From contig NZ_CP012024.1 in NCBI RefSeq assembly GCF_001050115.1, positions 104,001 through 168,000 of the forward strand: a stretch of DNA of 64,000 bases, written 5' to 3'. A program made the translations under genes and the position numbers. This document shows positions 33,394-46,801 of the stretch, piece after piece. Position 1 is the stretch's first letter; every line of letters begins with the position of its first letter. This stretch comes from Bacillus smithii. Its GTDB lineage: Bacteria; Bacillota; Bacilli; Bacillales; DSM-4216. Under the pieces are notes generated by a model. The model ran no database searches and was not told the DNA's origin. It saw only the letters and a list, made by a program, of their open reading frames with translations.

Positions 33394-33428
33394 GCAACAG
33401 GCGATATTAGTCGTCCTGTTGCTTTTTT
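33394..33428 (+). terminator. Intrinsic terminator after tuf, target of intron copy 1
   Basis: Stem GCAACAGG/CCTGTTGC with inner CGA/TCG and a T-run (33423-33428). The group II intron begins two bases later. Confidence 0.9.
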
Positions 33429-33852
33429 ATGTGCGCCCGGCATGTACATGAACTATAGGGTGTAAGTCCCGAACCCCGAAGACAGAAGTAGAGGTTAGCC
33501 AAGAGCAAGGGTGTCCGTGGTGACGCGGAATCTGAAGGAAGCTGGAGGCAAAACACCGGTCCGAGGAACACGAACCTCATATAAGGCTAGGTATGATTGA
33601 GTGAGTTTGCATAACAAAACAAAGCTCTTTCTGTCGAAGGTCATATCGAGTAAATGAGGCGGATAGATGGTGTGAAAGTGCATGTACTTACCCGGGGAGG
33701 TCTGGCGGATATGTGAAGTACTCTTCATAACCTACTTAGTGATAAGTAGCTGAACCGTCAGAAGTCAGCAGAGGTCATAGTATTAGTTGGTCTAGAACAA
33801 CTAAGAAGGACCGAACAATTAAGAGAGAATAGCCCTTGGTATTCAGTGAGTC

Positions 33853-33996
33853 ATGATGAACACAGAAAACGTAGTACCTCACTTGAGGGAGGAAGCGGTG
33901 AATCCCGTGGGAGACCTCTTGGAGGGTGGAGTGACCACTGGCATAAAGAGAACAGCTATTCACGGAAGTTATAAAGACTTGCGTCAATTATCTTAA
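33853..33996 (+). CDS. 47-codon ORF in intron domain IV, copy 1
   Basis: Reads MMNTENVVPHLREEAVN and ends YKDLRQLS just before domain V. It occupies the place where the intron-encoded reverse transcriptase normally begins, but has none of the RT motifs. I infer a remnant of the N-terminal end of that protein after an internal deletion. No convincing ribosome site is seen, so expression is doubtful. Confidence 0.4.
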   Translation: MMNTENVVPHLREEAVNPVGDLLEGGVTTGIKRTAIHGSYKDLRQLS

Positions 33997-34000
33997 TTGA

Positions 34001-34032
34001 ACCGCCGTATACGGAACCGTACGTACGGTGGT
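34001..34032 (+). other. Intron domain V, copy 1
   Basis: ACCGCCGTA pairs with TACGGTGGT (one G-U), TACG pairs with CGTA around a GAAC tetraloop, and CG forms the 2-nt bulge. The CGC triad is the class C version of the catalytic triad. All catalytic features are kept. Confidence 0.92.
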
Positions 34033-34102
34033 GTGAGAGGACGGGAGTTAATCGCTCCCTCCTACTCGATTAGTTTGAATCTTGCGGGCTGAATGGTTTC
34101 CA

Positions 34103-34132
34103 GCGTGAATCCTCAAAGGATTGGCGTTTTTT
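34103..34132 (+). terminator. Terminator-like hairpin after intron copy 1
   Basis: AATCCT/AGGATT stem with a three-base loop, then GGCG and six T. It lies between the intron and the rpsJ promoter and would isolate the S10 operon from read-through. Confidence 0.55.
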
Positions 34133-34206
34133 ACCGCCGTCTTGAATTCATCATGTTATCCAAGTATAATGGTTACGGCTTGCCTCTTTGTATGTGCAAA
34201 AATGTG

Positions 34207-34235
34207 TTGCTATTGTACTGTATTTTATGTATAAT
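34207..34235 (+). promoter_or_regulatory. Promoter of the S10-spc-alpha superoperon
   Basis: TTGCTA (34207-34212), 17-nt spacer, TATAAT (34230-34235). A leader of about 125 nt follows, with a hairpin at 34279-34311. Confidence 0.7.
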
Positions 34236-34263
34236 AGACAATGTTGGTTTTTGACTGCGATGA

Positions 34264-34677
<414 letters not shown>

Positions 34678-34711
34678 AGATAAAGCAGATCATTATTAGG
34701 AGGTGTGACTG

Positions 34712-35344
34712 ATGACCAAAAAAGGAATCTTAGGAAGAAAAATTGGCATGACGCAAGTGTTTGCAGAAAATGGTGATTTAATTCCGGTAACTGTTATCGA
34801 AGCAACTCCGAATGTTGTGTTGCAAAAGAAAACAGTTGAAACGGACGGTTACGAAGCTATTCAATTAGGATTTGAAGATCTACGCGAAAAATTAGCTAAC
34901 AAACCGCAAAAAGGCCATGCTGCAAAAGCAAACACTGCTCCTAAGCGCTTCATTCGCGAAATTCGCGGGGTTGATCTCAGCCAATATGAAGTTGGTCAAG
35001 AAGTCAAAGTTGATATTTTCGCTGAAGGCGATGTAGTAGATGTTACAGGAGTAACTAAAGGAAAAGGATTCCAAGGGGCTATTAAACGCCACGGACAATC
35101 TCGCGGTCCAATGGCTCACGGTTCTCGTTATCATCGTCGCCCTGGTTCGATGGGTCCAATTGCTCCGAACAGAGTATTTAAATCAAAAGAACTTCCTGGA
35201 CGCATGGGCGGAGAACAAGTAACGATTCAAAATCTTGAAATCGTAAAAGTGGATCCTGAACGTAATGTGATCCTTATTAAAGGCAATGTTCCTGGACCGA
35301 AAAAATCGTTAGTAAAAATCCAAACTGCGGTTAAATCATTATAA
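34712..35344 (+). CDS. rplC: 50S ribosomal protein L3
   Basis: The 210-residue L3, an early assembly protein reaching to the peptidyl transferase centre. [13 protein letters not shown] and the loop [12 protein letters not shown] near residue 145 are present. TAGGAGGTG precedes ATG 34712. Confidence 0.97.
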   Translation: MTKKGILGRKIGMTQVFAENGDLIPVTVIEATPNVVLQKKTVETDGYEAIQLGFEDLREKLANKPQKGHAAKANTAPKRFIREIRGVDLSQYEVGQEVKVDIFAEGDVVDVTGVTKGKGFQGAIKRHGQSRGPMAHGSRYHRRPGSMGPIAPNRVFKSKELPGRMGGEQVTIQNLEIVKVDPERNVILIKGNVPGPKKSLVKIQTAVKSL

Positions 35345-35373
35345 AATCTGACGAAAGAAAGGAGGAAACAGGA

Positions 35374-35997
35374 ATGCCAAAAGTAGCTTTATACAATCAA
35401 AGCGGAACTAAAGTAGGAGATATCGAATTAAATGATTCCATCTTTGGTATTACACCAAATGAACATGTATTGCATGAAGCGGTCGTAATGCAAAGAGCTT
35501 CATTGCGCCAAGGCACACATAAAGTGAAAAATCGCTCCGAAGTTAGCGGTGGAGGACGCAAACCATGGCGTCAAAAAGGAACCGGTCGCGCTCGTCAAGG
35601 TTCGATTCGTGCACCACAATGGCGCGGAGGTGGTACCGTATTTGGACCAACACCACGCAGCTACAGCTATAAGCTTCCAAAGAAAATGCGCCGTTTGGCC
35701 ATCAAATCAGCGCTTTCTTCTAAAGTGAATGAAAATAACATTGTAGTAGTGGATGCGTTGAAATTTGATGCTCCAAAAACAAAAGAATTTGTAAAGGTCC
35801 TTAAAAACCTTTCAGTAGATACAAAAGCGCTTGTTGTAACGGATGGTTCCGACGAAAACGTTTTGCTTTCAGCTCGCAACATTCCTGGAGTGACAGTTGT
35901 TGATACGAACGGCATCAATGTAATAAACGTACTAGATCATGATAAATTAATCATGACAAAATCTGCCGTTGAAAAAGTAGAGGAGGTGCTTGCATAA
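35374..35997 (+). CDS. rplD: 50S ribosomal protein L4
   Basis: The 207-residue L4 lining the exit tunnel, with the tunnel loop [19 protein letters not shown] near residues 45-70. In E. coli L4 represses its operon; in Bacilli this is not established. The stop overlaps rplW by one base (TAATG). Confidence 0.97.
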   Translation: MPKVALYNQSGTKVGDIELNDSIFGITPNEHVLHEAVVMQRASLRQGTHKVKNRSEVSGGGRKPWRQKGTGRARQGSIRAPQWRGGGTVFGPTPRSYSYKLPKKMRRLAIKSALSSKVNENNIVVVDALKFDAPKTKEFVKVLKNLSVDTKALVVTDGSDENVLLSARNIPGVTVVDTNGINVINVLDHDKLIMTKSAVEKVEEVLA

Positions 35998-36281
35998 TGG
36001 ATGCCCGCGATATTATTAAGCGCCCCGTCATTACTGAACGTTCAATGGATCAAACATCTCAAAAAAAATACACTTTTGAAGTTGATGTAAAAGCGAACAA
36101 AACTCAAGTGAAACAAGCTGTCGAAGAAATTTTCGACGTGAAGGTAGCAAAAGTCAACATTATGAACTATAAAGGAAAATTCAAACGCATGGGACGTTTC
36201 GCTGGATATACAAACAAACGTCGCAAAGCGATTGTTACGTTAACTCCTGAAAGCAAAGAAATTGAATTATTTGAAGCCTAA
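35997..36281 (+). CDS. rplW: 50S ribosomal protein L23
   Basis: The 94-residue L23 at the tunnel exit, the docking place of trigger factor and [16 protein letters not shown] opens the protein. Its ATG shares a base with the rplD stop, so translation is coupled. Confidence 0.96.
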   Translation: MDARDIIKRPVITERSMDQTSQKKYTFEVDVKANKTQVKQAVEEIFDVKVAKVNIMNYKGKFKRMGRFAGYTNKRRKAIVTLTPESKEIELFEA

Positions 36282-36307
36282 TTCAAAAGAAGAGGAGGGA
36301 ATAAAGA

Positions 36308-37138
36308 ATGGCGATCAAAAAGTACAAACCAACTAGCAACGGTCGTCGCGGCATGACGGTATCTGATTTTGCCGAAATCACAACGGATACTCCAGAGAAA
36401 TCGTTGCTAGCGCCTTTAAATAAGAAAGGCGGCCGCAACAACCAAGGGAAAATCACTGTTCGTCATCAAGGCGGCGGTCATAAACGCCAATACCGCATTA
36501 TCGATTTTAAACGCGATAAAGATGGCATACCAGGACGCGTTGCTACGATCGAATATGATCCAAACCGCTCCGCCAATATTGCTTTAATCAACTATGTAGA
36601 TGGAGAAAAACGTTATATCTTAGCTCCTAAAAATTTAAAGGTCGGCATGGAAGTAATGTCTGGACCTGAAGCGGATATTAAAGTCGGAAATGCATTGCCG
36701 CTTGCCAACATTCCAGTCGGTACAATTATTCACAACATCGAATTAAAACCTGGAAAAGGTGGACAATTAGTTCGTTCTGCCGGAACATCTGCACAAGTAC
36801 TTGGGAAAGAAGGAAAATATGTACTTGTTCGTTTGACTTCCGGTGAAGTAAGAATGATTTTAGCTGCTTGCCGTGCTACGATCGGCCAAGTTGGTAACGA
36901 ACAACATGAATTAATTAATATCGGAAAAGCCGGACGTTCTCGTTGGCTTGGTAAACGCCCAACTGTTCGCGGATCTGTTATGAACCCGAACGACCATCCA
37001 CACGGTGGTGGGGAAGGACGTGCTCCAATTGGACGTAAAACTCCTGTTACGCCATGGGGTAAACCGACTCTTGGATATAAAACTCGCAAGAAAAACCATA
37101 AAGGCGATAAATTTATCGTACGCAGCCGCAAAAAATAA
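36308..37138 (+). CDS. rplB: 50S ribosomal protein L2
   Basis: The 276-residue L2, needed for subunit joining and peptidyl transfer. The histidine-bearing GRIT-type block [18 protein letters not shown] near residue 228 is intact. AAGAGGAGGG precedes ATG 36308. Confidence 0.97.
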   Translation: MAIKKYKPTSNGRRGMTVSDFAEITTDTPEKSLLAPLNKKGGRNNQGKITVRHQGGGHKRQYRIIDFKRDKDGIPGRVATIEYDPNRSANIALINYVDGEKRYILAPKNLKVGMEVMSGPEADIKVGNALPLANIPVGTIIHNIELKPGKGGQLVRSAGTSAQVLGKEGKYVLVRLTSGEVRMILAACRATIGQVGNEQHELINIGKAGRSRWLGKRPTVRGSVMNPNDHPHGGGEGRAPIGRKTPVTPWGKPTLGYKTRKKNHKGDKFIVRSRKK

Positions 37139-37198
37139 TAAGATTGCACTACGGTTCGATTTAAGAGCCGTAGAACAATCAAGAAGGGAGGTACCAAT

Positions 37199-37477
37199 AT
37201 GGGTCGCAGCTTGAAAAAAGGACCATTTGTTGATGACCATTTAATGAAAAAGATTGAAAAATTGAATGAAAGTGATAAGAAGCAAGTAATTAAAACTTGG
37301 TCTCGTCGTTCAACGATTTTTCCATCTTTTATCGGACATACAATTGCTGTTTACGATGGCCGTAAACATGTGCCTGTATACATTACTGAAGATATGGTAG
37401 GCCATAAGTTGGGAGAATTTGCACCAACTCGTACTTTCAGAGGCCATGCCGGTGACGACAAGAAAACAAGACGTTAA
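37199..37477 (+). CDS. rpsS: 30S ribosomal protein S19
   Basis: The 92-residue S19 of the 30S head. [17 protein letters not shown] and [18 protein letters not shown] are typical. AAGGGAGG precedes the start. Confidence 0.97.
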   Translation: MGRSLKKGPFVDDHLMKKIEKLNESDKKQVIKTWSRRSTIFPSFIGHTIAVYDGRKHVPVYITEDMVGHKLGEFAPTRTFRGHAGDDKKTRR

Positions 37478-37495
37478 TGAGAGGAGGTTATCCTA

Positions 37496-37837
37496 ATGCA
37501 AGCTAAAGCTGTTGCAAAAACAGTTCGAATTGCTCCTCGTAAAGCTCGCTTAGTGGTTGATTTGATCCGAGGAAAGCAAGTAGGTGAAGCTGTTGCGATT
37601 TTACGTCTTACTCCAAAAGCAGCATCTCCTATCGTTGAAAAAGTATTAAAATCTGCTGTTGCGAATGCAGAACATAACTATGACATGGACGTAAACAATC
37701 TTGTGGTTTCTGAAGCCTATGTGGATGAAGGTCCGACTTTAAAAAGATTTCGTCCTCGCGCTATGGGAAGAGCTAGCCAAATTAATAAACGCACAAGCCA
37801 CATTACGATCGTGGTATCAGAAAAAAAGGAGGGATAA
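37496..37837 (+). CDS. rplV: 50S ribosomal protein L22
   Basis: The 113-residue L22; its long hairpin ([19 protein letters not shown]) reaches the exit tunnel near the macrolide site. AGAGGAGG lies upstream of ATG 37496. Confidence 0.97.
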   Translation: MQAKAVAKTVRIAPRKARLVVDLIRGKQVGEAVAILRLTPKAASPIVEKVLKSAVANAEHNYDMDVNNLVVSEAYVDEGPTLKRFRPRAMGRASQINKRTSHITIVVSEKKEG

Positions 37838-37840
37838 TTC

Positions 37841-39126
<1,286 letters not shown>

Positions 39127-39145
39127 TTGAAAGGAGGTTTGCCTA

Positions 39146-39409
39146 ATGAGCGAACGTAATAACCGAAAAGTTTATACTGGACGCGTTGTTTCTGACAAAA
39201 TGGATAAAACTATTACCGTTTTGGTGGAAACATACAAAAAACATTCACTTTACGGGAAACGGGTTAAATACTCGAAAAAATATAAAGCTCATGATGAATT
39301 AAATGAAGCAAAAGTAGGCGATATTGTTCGTATTATGGAGACTCGCCCGCTCTCTGCTACGAAACGTTTCCGCTTAGTGGAAATTGTTGAAAAAGCTGTT
39401 ATCATTTAA
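39146..39409 (+). CDS. rpsQ: 30S ribosomal protein S17
   Basis: The 87-residue OB-fold S17, with [17 protein letters not shown] and the tail [26 protein letters not shown] precedes ATG 39146. Confidence 0.97.
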   Translation: MSERNNRKVYTGRVVSDKMDKTITVLVETYKKHSLYGKRVKYSKKYKAHDELNEAKVGDIVRIMETRPLSATKRFRLVEIVEKAVII

Positions 39410-39427
39410 TTAATTTGTTCGGATTGA

Positions 39428-39823
<396 letters not shown>

Positions 39824-39865
39824 TAATCCAAATATTTTTCAGGCCTTTCAAGGAGGTGCTACAAA

Positions 39866-40177
39866 ATGCATGTAAAAAAAGGCGATAAAGTAATGGTGAT
39901 CTCCGGTAAAGATAAAGGAAAAACTGGGGTTATCCTAGCGGCATTTCCTAAGAAAAACCGCGTGATTGTGGAAGGAGTAAACATTGTTAAAAAACATGCG
40001 AAGCCTTCTCAATTGAATCCTCAAGGCGGTATCATCAGCCAAGAGGCACCTATACATGTATCAAATGTTATGCCTTTAGATCCGAAAACGAATGAGCCTA
40101 CCCGAGTAGGCTATCAAATTGTGGACGGTAAGAAAATTAGAATTGCTAAAAAATCTGGTCAACCATTAGATAAATAG
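39866..40177 (+). CDS. rplX: 50S ribosomal protein L24
   Basis: The 103-residue KOW-domain L24, an assembly initiator of the 50[20 protein letters not shown] is typical. CAAGGAGG precedes ATG 39866. Confidence 0.97.
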   Translation: MHVKKGDKVMVISGKDKGKTGVILAAFPKKNRVIVEGVNIVKKHAKPSQLNPQGGIISQEAPIHVSNVMPLDPKTNEPTRVGYQIVDGKKIRIAKKSGQPLDK

Positions 40178-40203
40178 TTTTTAGATGAAGGGAGGTATTC
40201 TAA

Positions 40204-40743
<540 letters not shown>

Positions 40744-40775
40744 TCGCTCTTAACATACAAAAAGGAGGCGACATC

Positions 40776-40961
40776 GTGGCTAAAAAATCAATGATCGTGA
40801 AACAAAAACGGCCTCAAAAGTTTAAAGTGCGTGAATATACACGCTGCGAACGCTGCGGACGTCCACATTCCGTTTATCGCAAATTTAAACTTTGCCGTAT
40901 TTGTTTCCGTGAACTCGCATATAAAGGTCAAATTCCTGGCGTGAAAAAAGCTAGCTGGTAA
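40776..40961 (+). CDS. rpsN: 30S ribosomal protein S14 type Z
   Basis: The 61-residue zinc form of S14 with CERCGRPH and CRICF (two CXXC pairs 12 residues apart). It starts at GTG 40776 behind AAAAGGAGG. Zinc-free paralogs, if any, would be elsewhere and zinc-regulated. Confidence 0.97.
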   Translation: MAKKSMIVKQKRPQKFKVREYTRCERCGRPHSVYRKFKLCRICFRELAYKGQIPGVKKASW

Positions 40962-40991
40962 TACCCGAATTAGGGAAGGAGGTAAAAACCT

Positions 40992-41390
40992 ATGGTAATG
41001 ACAGATCCAATTGCAGATATGTTGACTCGTATCCGTAATGCGAATATGGTTCGTCACGAAAAATTAGAACTTCCGGCTTCAAAAATCAAAAAAGAAATCG
41101 CTGAAATCTTAAAACGTGAAGGTTTTATTCGTGACGTTGAATACATTGAAGACAATAAACAAGGCATTATCCGTATTTTTCTGAAATTCGGACCGAACAA
41201 CGAACGCGTAATTACTGGTTTGAAAAGAATCAGTAAACCAGGTTTGCGTGTTTACGCAAAAGCGGACGAAGTGCCTAAAGTTTTAAACGGCTTAGGAATC
41301 GCAATTGTTTCCACTTCTCAAGGTGTGTTAACAGACAAAGAAGCACGTGCTAAAAAAGTGGGCGGAGAAGTTTTAGCTTACATTTGGTAA
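40992..41390 (+). CDS. rpsH: 30S ribosomal protein S8
   Basis: The 132-residue S8. [17 protein letters not shown] and [21 protein letters not shown] are diagnostic. GGAAGGAGGT precedes the start. In E. coli S8 represses the spc operon; no such site was looked for here. Confidence 0.97.
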   Translation: MVMTDPIADMLTRIRNANMVRHEKLELPASKIKKEIAEILKREGFIRDVEYIEDNKQGIIRIFLKFGPNNERVITGLKRISKPGLRVYAKADEVPKVLNGLGIAIVSTSQGVLTDKEARAKKVGGEVLAYIW

Positions 41391-41422
41391 TAATTCTCTT
41401 TATGAATGGAGGTGCAGCTTAA

Positions 41423-41959
41423 ATGTCTCGTATCGGAAAAAAACCTATTGAAATTCCATCAGGCGTTACTGTTACCGTTGAAAAAAATACCGTAACAGTA
41501 AAAGGGCCGAAGGGAAGTCTTACCCGGACCTTTAACCCAGATTTTAACATTGAAGTAAGAGAAAAAGAAATTATTGTAACACGGCCTTCTGATTCAAAAG
41601 AACACCGTGCTCTCCACGGAACGACTCGCGCACTTTTGGCCAATATGGTCGAAGGTGTTTCAAAAGGATTTGAAAAATCCCTTGAATTGATCGGGGTTGG
41701 ATACCGTGCGCAAAAACAAGGTAAAAAACTTGTTTTAAACGTAGGTTACTCACATCCAGTAGAAATAGAACCTGAAGAAGGCATCGAAATCGAAGTTCCT
41801 TCTAATACGAAAATCGTCGTTAAAGGGGTAAGCAAAGAGCGTGTAGGCGCCCTTGCTGCCAATATCCGCGATGTTCGTCCACCTGAACCTTACAAAGGAA
41901 AAGGTATTCGCTATGAAGGAGAATATGTACGCCGCAAAGAAGGTAAAACAGGGAAGTAA
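41423..41959 (+). CDS. rplF: 50S ribosomal protein L6
   Basis: The 178-residue L6 near the sarcin-ricin loop. [16 protein letters not shown] at the start and [24 protein letters not shown]-type tail are present. ATGGAGGTG precedes ATG 41423. Confidence 0.97.
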   Translation: MSRIGKKPIEIPSGVTVTVEKNTVTVKGPKGSLTRTFNPDFNIEVREKEIIVTRPSDSKEHRALHGTTRALLANMVEGVSKGFEKSLELIGVGYRAQKQGKKLVLNVGYSHPVEIEPEEGIEIEVPSNTKIVVKGVSKERVGALAANIRDVRPPEPYKGKGIRYEGEYVRRKEGKTGK

Positions 41960-41991
41960 TGCCGCTTAGGTAAAGAAAGGAGTGAGCTTTG

Positions 41992-42354
41992 GTGATTACA
42001 AAACCAGATAAAAACAAAGTGCGCAAAAAAAGACATGCACGTGTACGTACGAAAATTTCCGGTACTTCTGCTCGTCCGCGTTTAAATGTTTATCGTTCCA
42101 ATAAACACATTTATGCTCAGCTGATCGATGATACGAAAGGAGTAACTCTTGCCAGCGCTTCAACATTAGAAAAGGATTTCGATTTAGAATCCACTGGTAA
42201 TGTCGAAGCTGCAGCGAAAGTGGGAGAACTTATCGCTAAAAAAGCTGTTGAGAAAGGAATTACTTCTGTTGTATTTGACCGTGGTGGATATTTATATCAT
42301 GGTCGTGTAAAAGCATTGGCTGATGCTGCACGCGAAAATGGCTTGCAATTTTAA
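41992..42354 (+). CDS. rplR: 50S ribosomal protein L18
   Basis: The 120-residue L18 that carries 5S rRNA into the central protuberance. I take GTG 41992 (MITKPDKNK), matching the family; TTG 41989 is one codon upstream. [19 protein letters not shown] is diagnostic. AAAGGAG lies 9 nt before the start. Confidence 0.94.
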   Translation: MITKPDKNKVRKKRHARVRTKISGTSARPRLNVYRSNKHIYAQLIDDTKGVTLASASTLEKDFDLESTGNVEAAAKVGELIAKKAVEKGITSVVFDRGGYLYHGRVKALADAARENGLQF

Positions 42355-42375
42355 GATAAAAGGAGGGAAACTTGA

Positions 42376-42876
<501 letters not shown>

Positions 42877-42888
42877 GGAGGGAGTAAA

Positions 42889-43071
42889 ATGGCAAACAAG
42901 TTAGCAATTACCCTCACTCGCAGCTTGATCGGTCGTCCAAAAGATCAACGTGAAACAGTTAAAGCATTAGGGCTTCGTAAACTGCATCAAACCGTTGAAC
43001 ATGATGATAATCCAGCCATTCGTGGTATGATCAACAAAGTGTCTCATCTTGTAACTGTGAAAGAACAATAA
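42889..43071 (+). CDS. rpmD: 50S ribosomal protein L30
   Basis: The 60-residue L30 with [20 protein letters not shown]. It starts 12 nt after rpsE behind AAGGAGGG. Confidence 0.97.
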   Translation: MANKLAITLTRSLIGRPKDQRETVKALGLRKLHQTVEHDDNPAIRGMINKVSHLVTVKEQ

Positions 43072-43104
43072 GGATCGATCATTGAATAAGGAGGTGCTCG
43101 AAAA

Positions 43105-43545
43105 ATGAAACTTCATGAGTTAAAACCTGCTGAAGGGGCTCGCAAAAAACGCAATCGTGTAGGCCGTGGTATTGGTTCAGGGAACGGAAAAACGTCCGGA
43201 AGAGGTCAAAAAGGACAAAACGCTCGTTCCGGCGGTGGTGTGCGTTTAGGTTTTGAAGGTGGGCAAACACCTTTATACAGAAGACTTCCAAAACGCGGCT
43301 TTACGAATATCAATCGAAAAGAATATGCTATTGTGAACCTGGAAGCATTAAATCGCTTTGAAGACGGTACAGAAGTAACTCCAGAACTTCTGATCAAAAC
43401 AGGGGTTGTCAGCAAAGAAAAAGCAGGTATCAAAATTTTAGCGAAGGGTGCTATTGAGAAAAAATTAACGGTAAAAGCTCATAAGTTCTCTTCTGCTGCT
43501 AAAGAAGCTATTGAAGCTGCCGGCGGTAAAGCCGAGGTGATTTAA
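43105..43545 (+). CDS. rplO: 50S ribosomal protein L15
   Basis: The 146-residue L15 with a basic glycine-rich N-terminus ([20 protein letters not shown]) that threads into 23S rRNA. The stop overlaps the secY start by one base. Confidence 0.97.
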   Translation: MKLHELKPAEGARKKRNRVGRGIGSGNGKTSGRGQKGQNARSGGGVRLGFEGGQTPLYRRLPKRGFTNINRKEYAIVNLEALNRFEDGTEVTPELLIKTGVVSKEKAGIKILAKGAIEKKLTVKAHKFSSAAKEAIEAAGGKAEVI

Positions 43546-44837
43546 TGTTTCGTACAGTCTCCAATTTTATGCGCGTGGGTGATATAAGAAAAAAAATTAT
43601 ATTCACCCTTCTTATGTTGATTGTGTTCCGTATCGGAACCTTTATCCCAGTGCCGAACGTTAATGCCGATGTATTTAAAATGCAAGAGCAGGTCGGACTT
43701 GTTGGCTTTTTAAATACTTTCGGGGGCGGTGCATTGAAAAACTTCTCCATTTTTGCAATGGGGATCATGCCCTACATTACTGCCTCCATTATTGTTCAAT
43801 TGCTTCAGATGGATGTAGTTCCGAAATTCACGGAATGGTCGAAGCAAGGTGAAGTAGGAAGAAGAAAACTGAATCAGTTTACTCGTTATTTTACGATTGT
43901 ACTAGGCTTCATTGAAGCTCTGGGAATGTCGTATGGATTCAATCGTTTATATGGAGGGCTGTTAATTGTAGGTAATGGCATTGGCACCTATCTCCTGATT
44001 GCTCTTGTATTGACGGCCGGCACCGCCTTCTTAATGTGGCTGGGAGAGCAAATTACCGCTAAAGGGGTCGGCAACGGAATCTCAATCATTATTTTTGCGG
44101 GAATCGTAGCAGGTATTCCAAACGGTATTAACCAAATTTATGCGCAGCAACTTCAAAATGCTGGAGATCAATTGTTCTTAAAAATTATTGTCCTACTTCT
44201 GATTGCTGTCGCCGTCTTAGCGATTGTGGTCGGTGTTATTTTTGTTCAGCAGGCTTTGCGAAAAATTCCTATTCAATACGCTAAACGTCTTGTTGGAAGA
44301 AGCCCTGTTGGAGGACAATCTACGCATTTGCCGTTAAAGGTTAATGCAGCCGGAGTAATCCCGGTTATCTTTGCGATCTCGTTTCTCATTGCTCCTCAAA
44401 CGATTGCAACTTTCTTTGGAAACGAGAAAGTCACAAGTACGATCCATAATATTTTTGATTATACAAAACCTGTCGGCATGTTGATTTATGTCGCATTGAT
44501 CATTGCGTTTTCTTATTTTTACGCTTTTGTGCAAGTGAATCCAGAACAATTAGCAGATAATCTAAAAAAGCAAGGCGGGTATATTCCGGGTATTCGGCCC
44601 GGCAAAAATACGCAAGATTATTTAACACGCGTTTTGTATCGTCTTACCTTTGCAGGGTCCATATTCCTTGCAGTGGTAGCTGTACTTCCTGTTTTCTTTG
44701 TTGATATTGTAGGACTTCCCCCTTCATCACGCATTGGAGGCACCAGTTTGTTGATCATTGTCGGGGTTGCCTTGGAAACGATGAAACAATTAGAAACGCA
44801 GCTTGTAAAACGTCACTACAAAGGGTTTATCAAATAG
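43545..44837 (+). CDS. secY: Protein translocase subunit SecY
   Basis: The 430-residue channel of the Sec translocon with ten membrane segments. It has the plug-proximal GGALKNFSIFAMGIMPYITASI, the cytoplasmic loop PIQYAKR, and the C-terminal QLVKRHYKGF. ATG 43545 shares a base with the rplO stop (TAATG), so it is translated as part of the spc operon. Partner SecE is encoded at 16564. Confidence 0.97.
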   Translation: MFRTVSNFMRVGDIRKKIIFTLLMLIVFRIGTFIPVPNVNADVFKMQEQVGLVGFLNTFGGGALKNFSIFAMGIMPYITASIIVQLLQMDVVPKFTEWSKQGEVGRRKLNQFTRYFTIVLGFIEALGMSYGFNRLYGGLLIVGNGIGTYLLIALVLTAGTAFLMWLGEQITAKGVGNGISIIIFAGIVAGIPNGINQIYAQQLQNAGDQLFLKIIVLLLIAVAVLAIVVGVIFVQQALRKIPIQYAKRLVGRSPVGGQSTHLPLKVNAAGVIPVIFAISFLIAPQTIATFFGNEKVTSTIHNIFDYTKPVGMLIYVALIIAFSYFYAFVQVNPEQLADNLKKQGGYIPGIRPGKNTQDYLTRVLYRLTFAGSIFLAVVAVLPVFFVDIVGLPPSSRIGGTSLLIIVGVALETMKQLETQLVKRHYKGFIK

Positions 44838-44874
44838 CTTGTTTCGATGATATATATGAACTTATTTAACCTGA

Positions 44875-45540
<666 letters not shown>

Positions 45541-45670
45541 TATATTTTTGTTTAGGCTTGATCACAAGTTTCTTGTTGAAAAGCGACCCGTTTATCGGCT
45601 ATGAAACGTCTTTCAAATTGGTCATCAAGATGAATTCATCATGTGTAGCTGATAGTGGAGTGGTCAACAA

Positions 45671-45688
45671 TGAAAATGAACATTTTCA
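45671..45688. promoter_or_regulatory. Operator-like dyad in adk-infA gap
   Basis: TGAAAATG-AA-CATTTTCA is a perfect 8-bp inverted repeat with a 2-bp centre, about 80 bp upstream of the -35 of the infA promoter candidate. It may be an operator or a tight hairpin. No binding protein is known to me. Confidence 0.45.
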
Positions 45689-45768
45689 AGATCGGTTCCA
45701 CTAGGATGGTGCCGCTTCCTGTTGTGTTTTACAGGAAAGATCGCTTTTATTGACCGTTGCGATAAGAG

Positions 45769-45797
45769 TTGATTTGTGATGAATTGGGTGATAAAAT
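45769..45797 (+). promoter_or_regulatory. Promoter candidate for infA-rpmJ-rpsM-rpsK
   Basis: TTGATT (45769-45774), 17-nt spacer, TAAAAT (45792-45797). It would give a leader of about 220 nt before infA. Confidence 0.5.
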
Positions 45798-46022
45798 AAG
45801 TGTTTGATCGCCTTGTAGTTTCATTTTAATGAGTGAATCTGTTTTAGGCGGTTGCTGTTTTGTTTGACCACCTGATCAAACGGCTTAAACATACCCTTTT
45901 TTAAGTGGTTTTACTTCATATAGATGGTTGTGGCTGTCAGCATGTTTTTTGCAGCTTCGAGCAATGCCTAGACGATGAATCGTGAAGCGGGTCCTACAAG
46001 AAGGAAGAAGGGAGACGATACG

Positions 46023-46390
<368 letters not shown>

Positions 46391-46411
46391 TTTTGAAGGA
46401 GGTGCTCTTAT

Positions 46412-46777
46412 ATGGCACGTATTGCTGGTGTAGATATCCCGCGTGATAAACGTGTTGTGATTTCTTTAACTTATATTTATGGTATCGGTAAATCTACTGC
46501 TCAAAAAATCTTGGCAGAAGCTGGTGTTTCTGAAGATACTCGCGTTCGTGATTTAACAGATGAAGAAGTGAACAAAATCCGTGATCTTGTCGATAAATTA
46601 AAAGTTGAAGGAGATCTTCGCCGCGAAGTATCGCTGAACATTAAACGTTTAATGGAAATCGGCAGCTATCGTGGACTTCGTCATCGCCGCGGTTTACCTG
46701 TTCGTGGACAAAATACGAAAAACAATGCCCGCACACGTAAAGGTCCGCGCAAAACTGTAGCGAACAAGAAAAAATAA
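46412..46777 (+). CDS. rpsM: 30S ribosomal protein S13
   Basis: The 121-residue S13 of the 30S head, bridging to the 50[21 protein letters not shown] and the basic tail [19 protein letters not shown] are typical. GAAGGAGG precedes the start. Confidence 0.97.
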   Translation: MARIAGVDIPRDKRVVISLTYIYGIGKSTAQKILAEAGVSEDTRVRDLTDEEVNKIRDLVDKLKVEGDLRREVSLNIKRLMEIGSYRGLRHRRGLPVRGQNTKNNARTRKGPRKTVANKKK

Positions 46778-46801
46778 TAGGTAAAGGAGGTAACACCAAC
46801 A

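Larger units (their letters stand above)
33431..34070 (+). mobile_element. Group IIC intron without reverse transcriptase, copy 1
   Basis: A 640-bp bacterial class C group II intron. It starts with GTGCG and contains domain I sequence like that of the Oceanobacillus iheyensis intron (GTCCCGAAC, AAGGGTGTCCGTGG, GTTTGCATAACAAAACAAAG, TTACCCGGGGAGGTCTGG). Domain V is a 32-nt hairpin at 34001-34032 with CGC triad, GAAC loop and CG bulge. Domain VI has a bulged A at 34064, and the element ends in AT. Domain IV holds only a 47-codon ORF. It sits two bases after the tuf terminator T-run, the site class C introns prefer. Excision would need a maturase in trans. Confidence 0.93.
45541..46022. other. 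adk-infA gap lacking map and the KOW-protein gene
   Basis: In B. subtilis this interval holds map and ybzG. Here 482 bp carry no ORF of that kind, and no methionine aminopeptidase remnant was recognised. It contains a perfect dyad (45671-45688), a small hairpin TTCCTGT/ACAGGAA (45716-45737) and a promoter candidate (45769-45797). Confidence 0.75.

Noticed and set aside
33495-33728. Minus-strand 77-codon frame, also at 53637-53870
   Set aside because: It lies in structured domains I-III of the group II intron, has no ribosome site and no recognisable family; it is identical in both copies only because the intron is.
33775-33987. Minus-strand 70-codon frame in the intron, also at 53917-54129
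   Set aside because: Runs against the intron sense across domains III-IV with no motif; shadow of the ribozyme and remnant ORF.
45541-46022. Decayed map gene
   Set aside because: No methionine aminopeptidase motif was seen in the frames I read, so I call the gene absent rather than a pseudogene.
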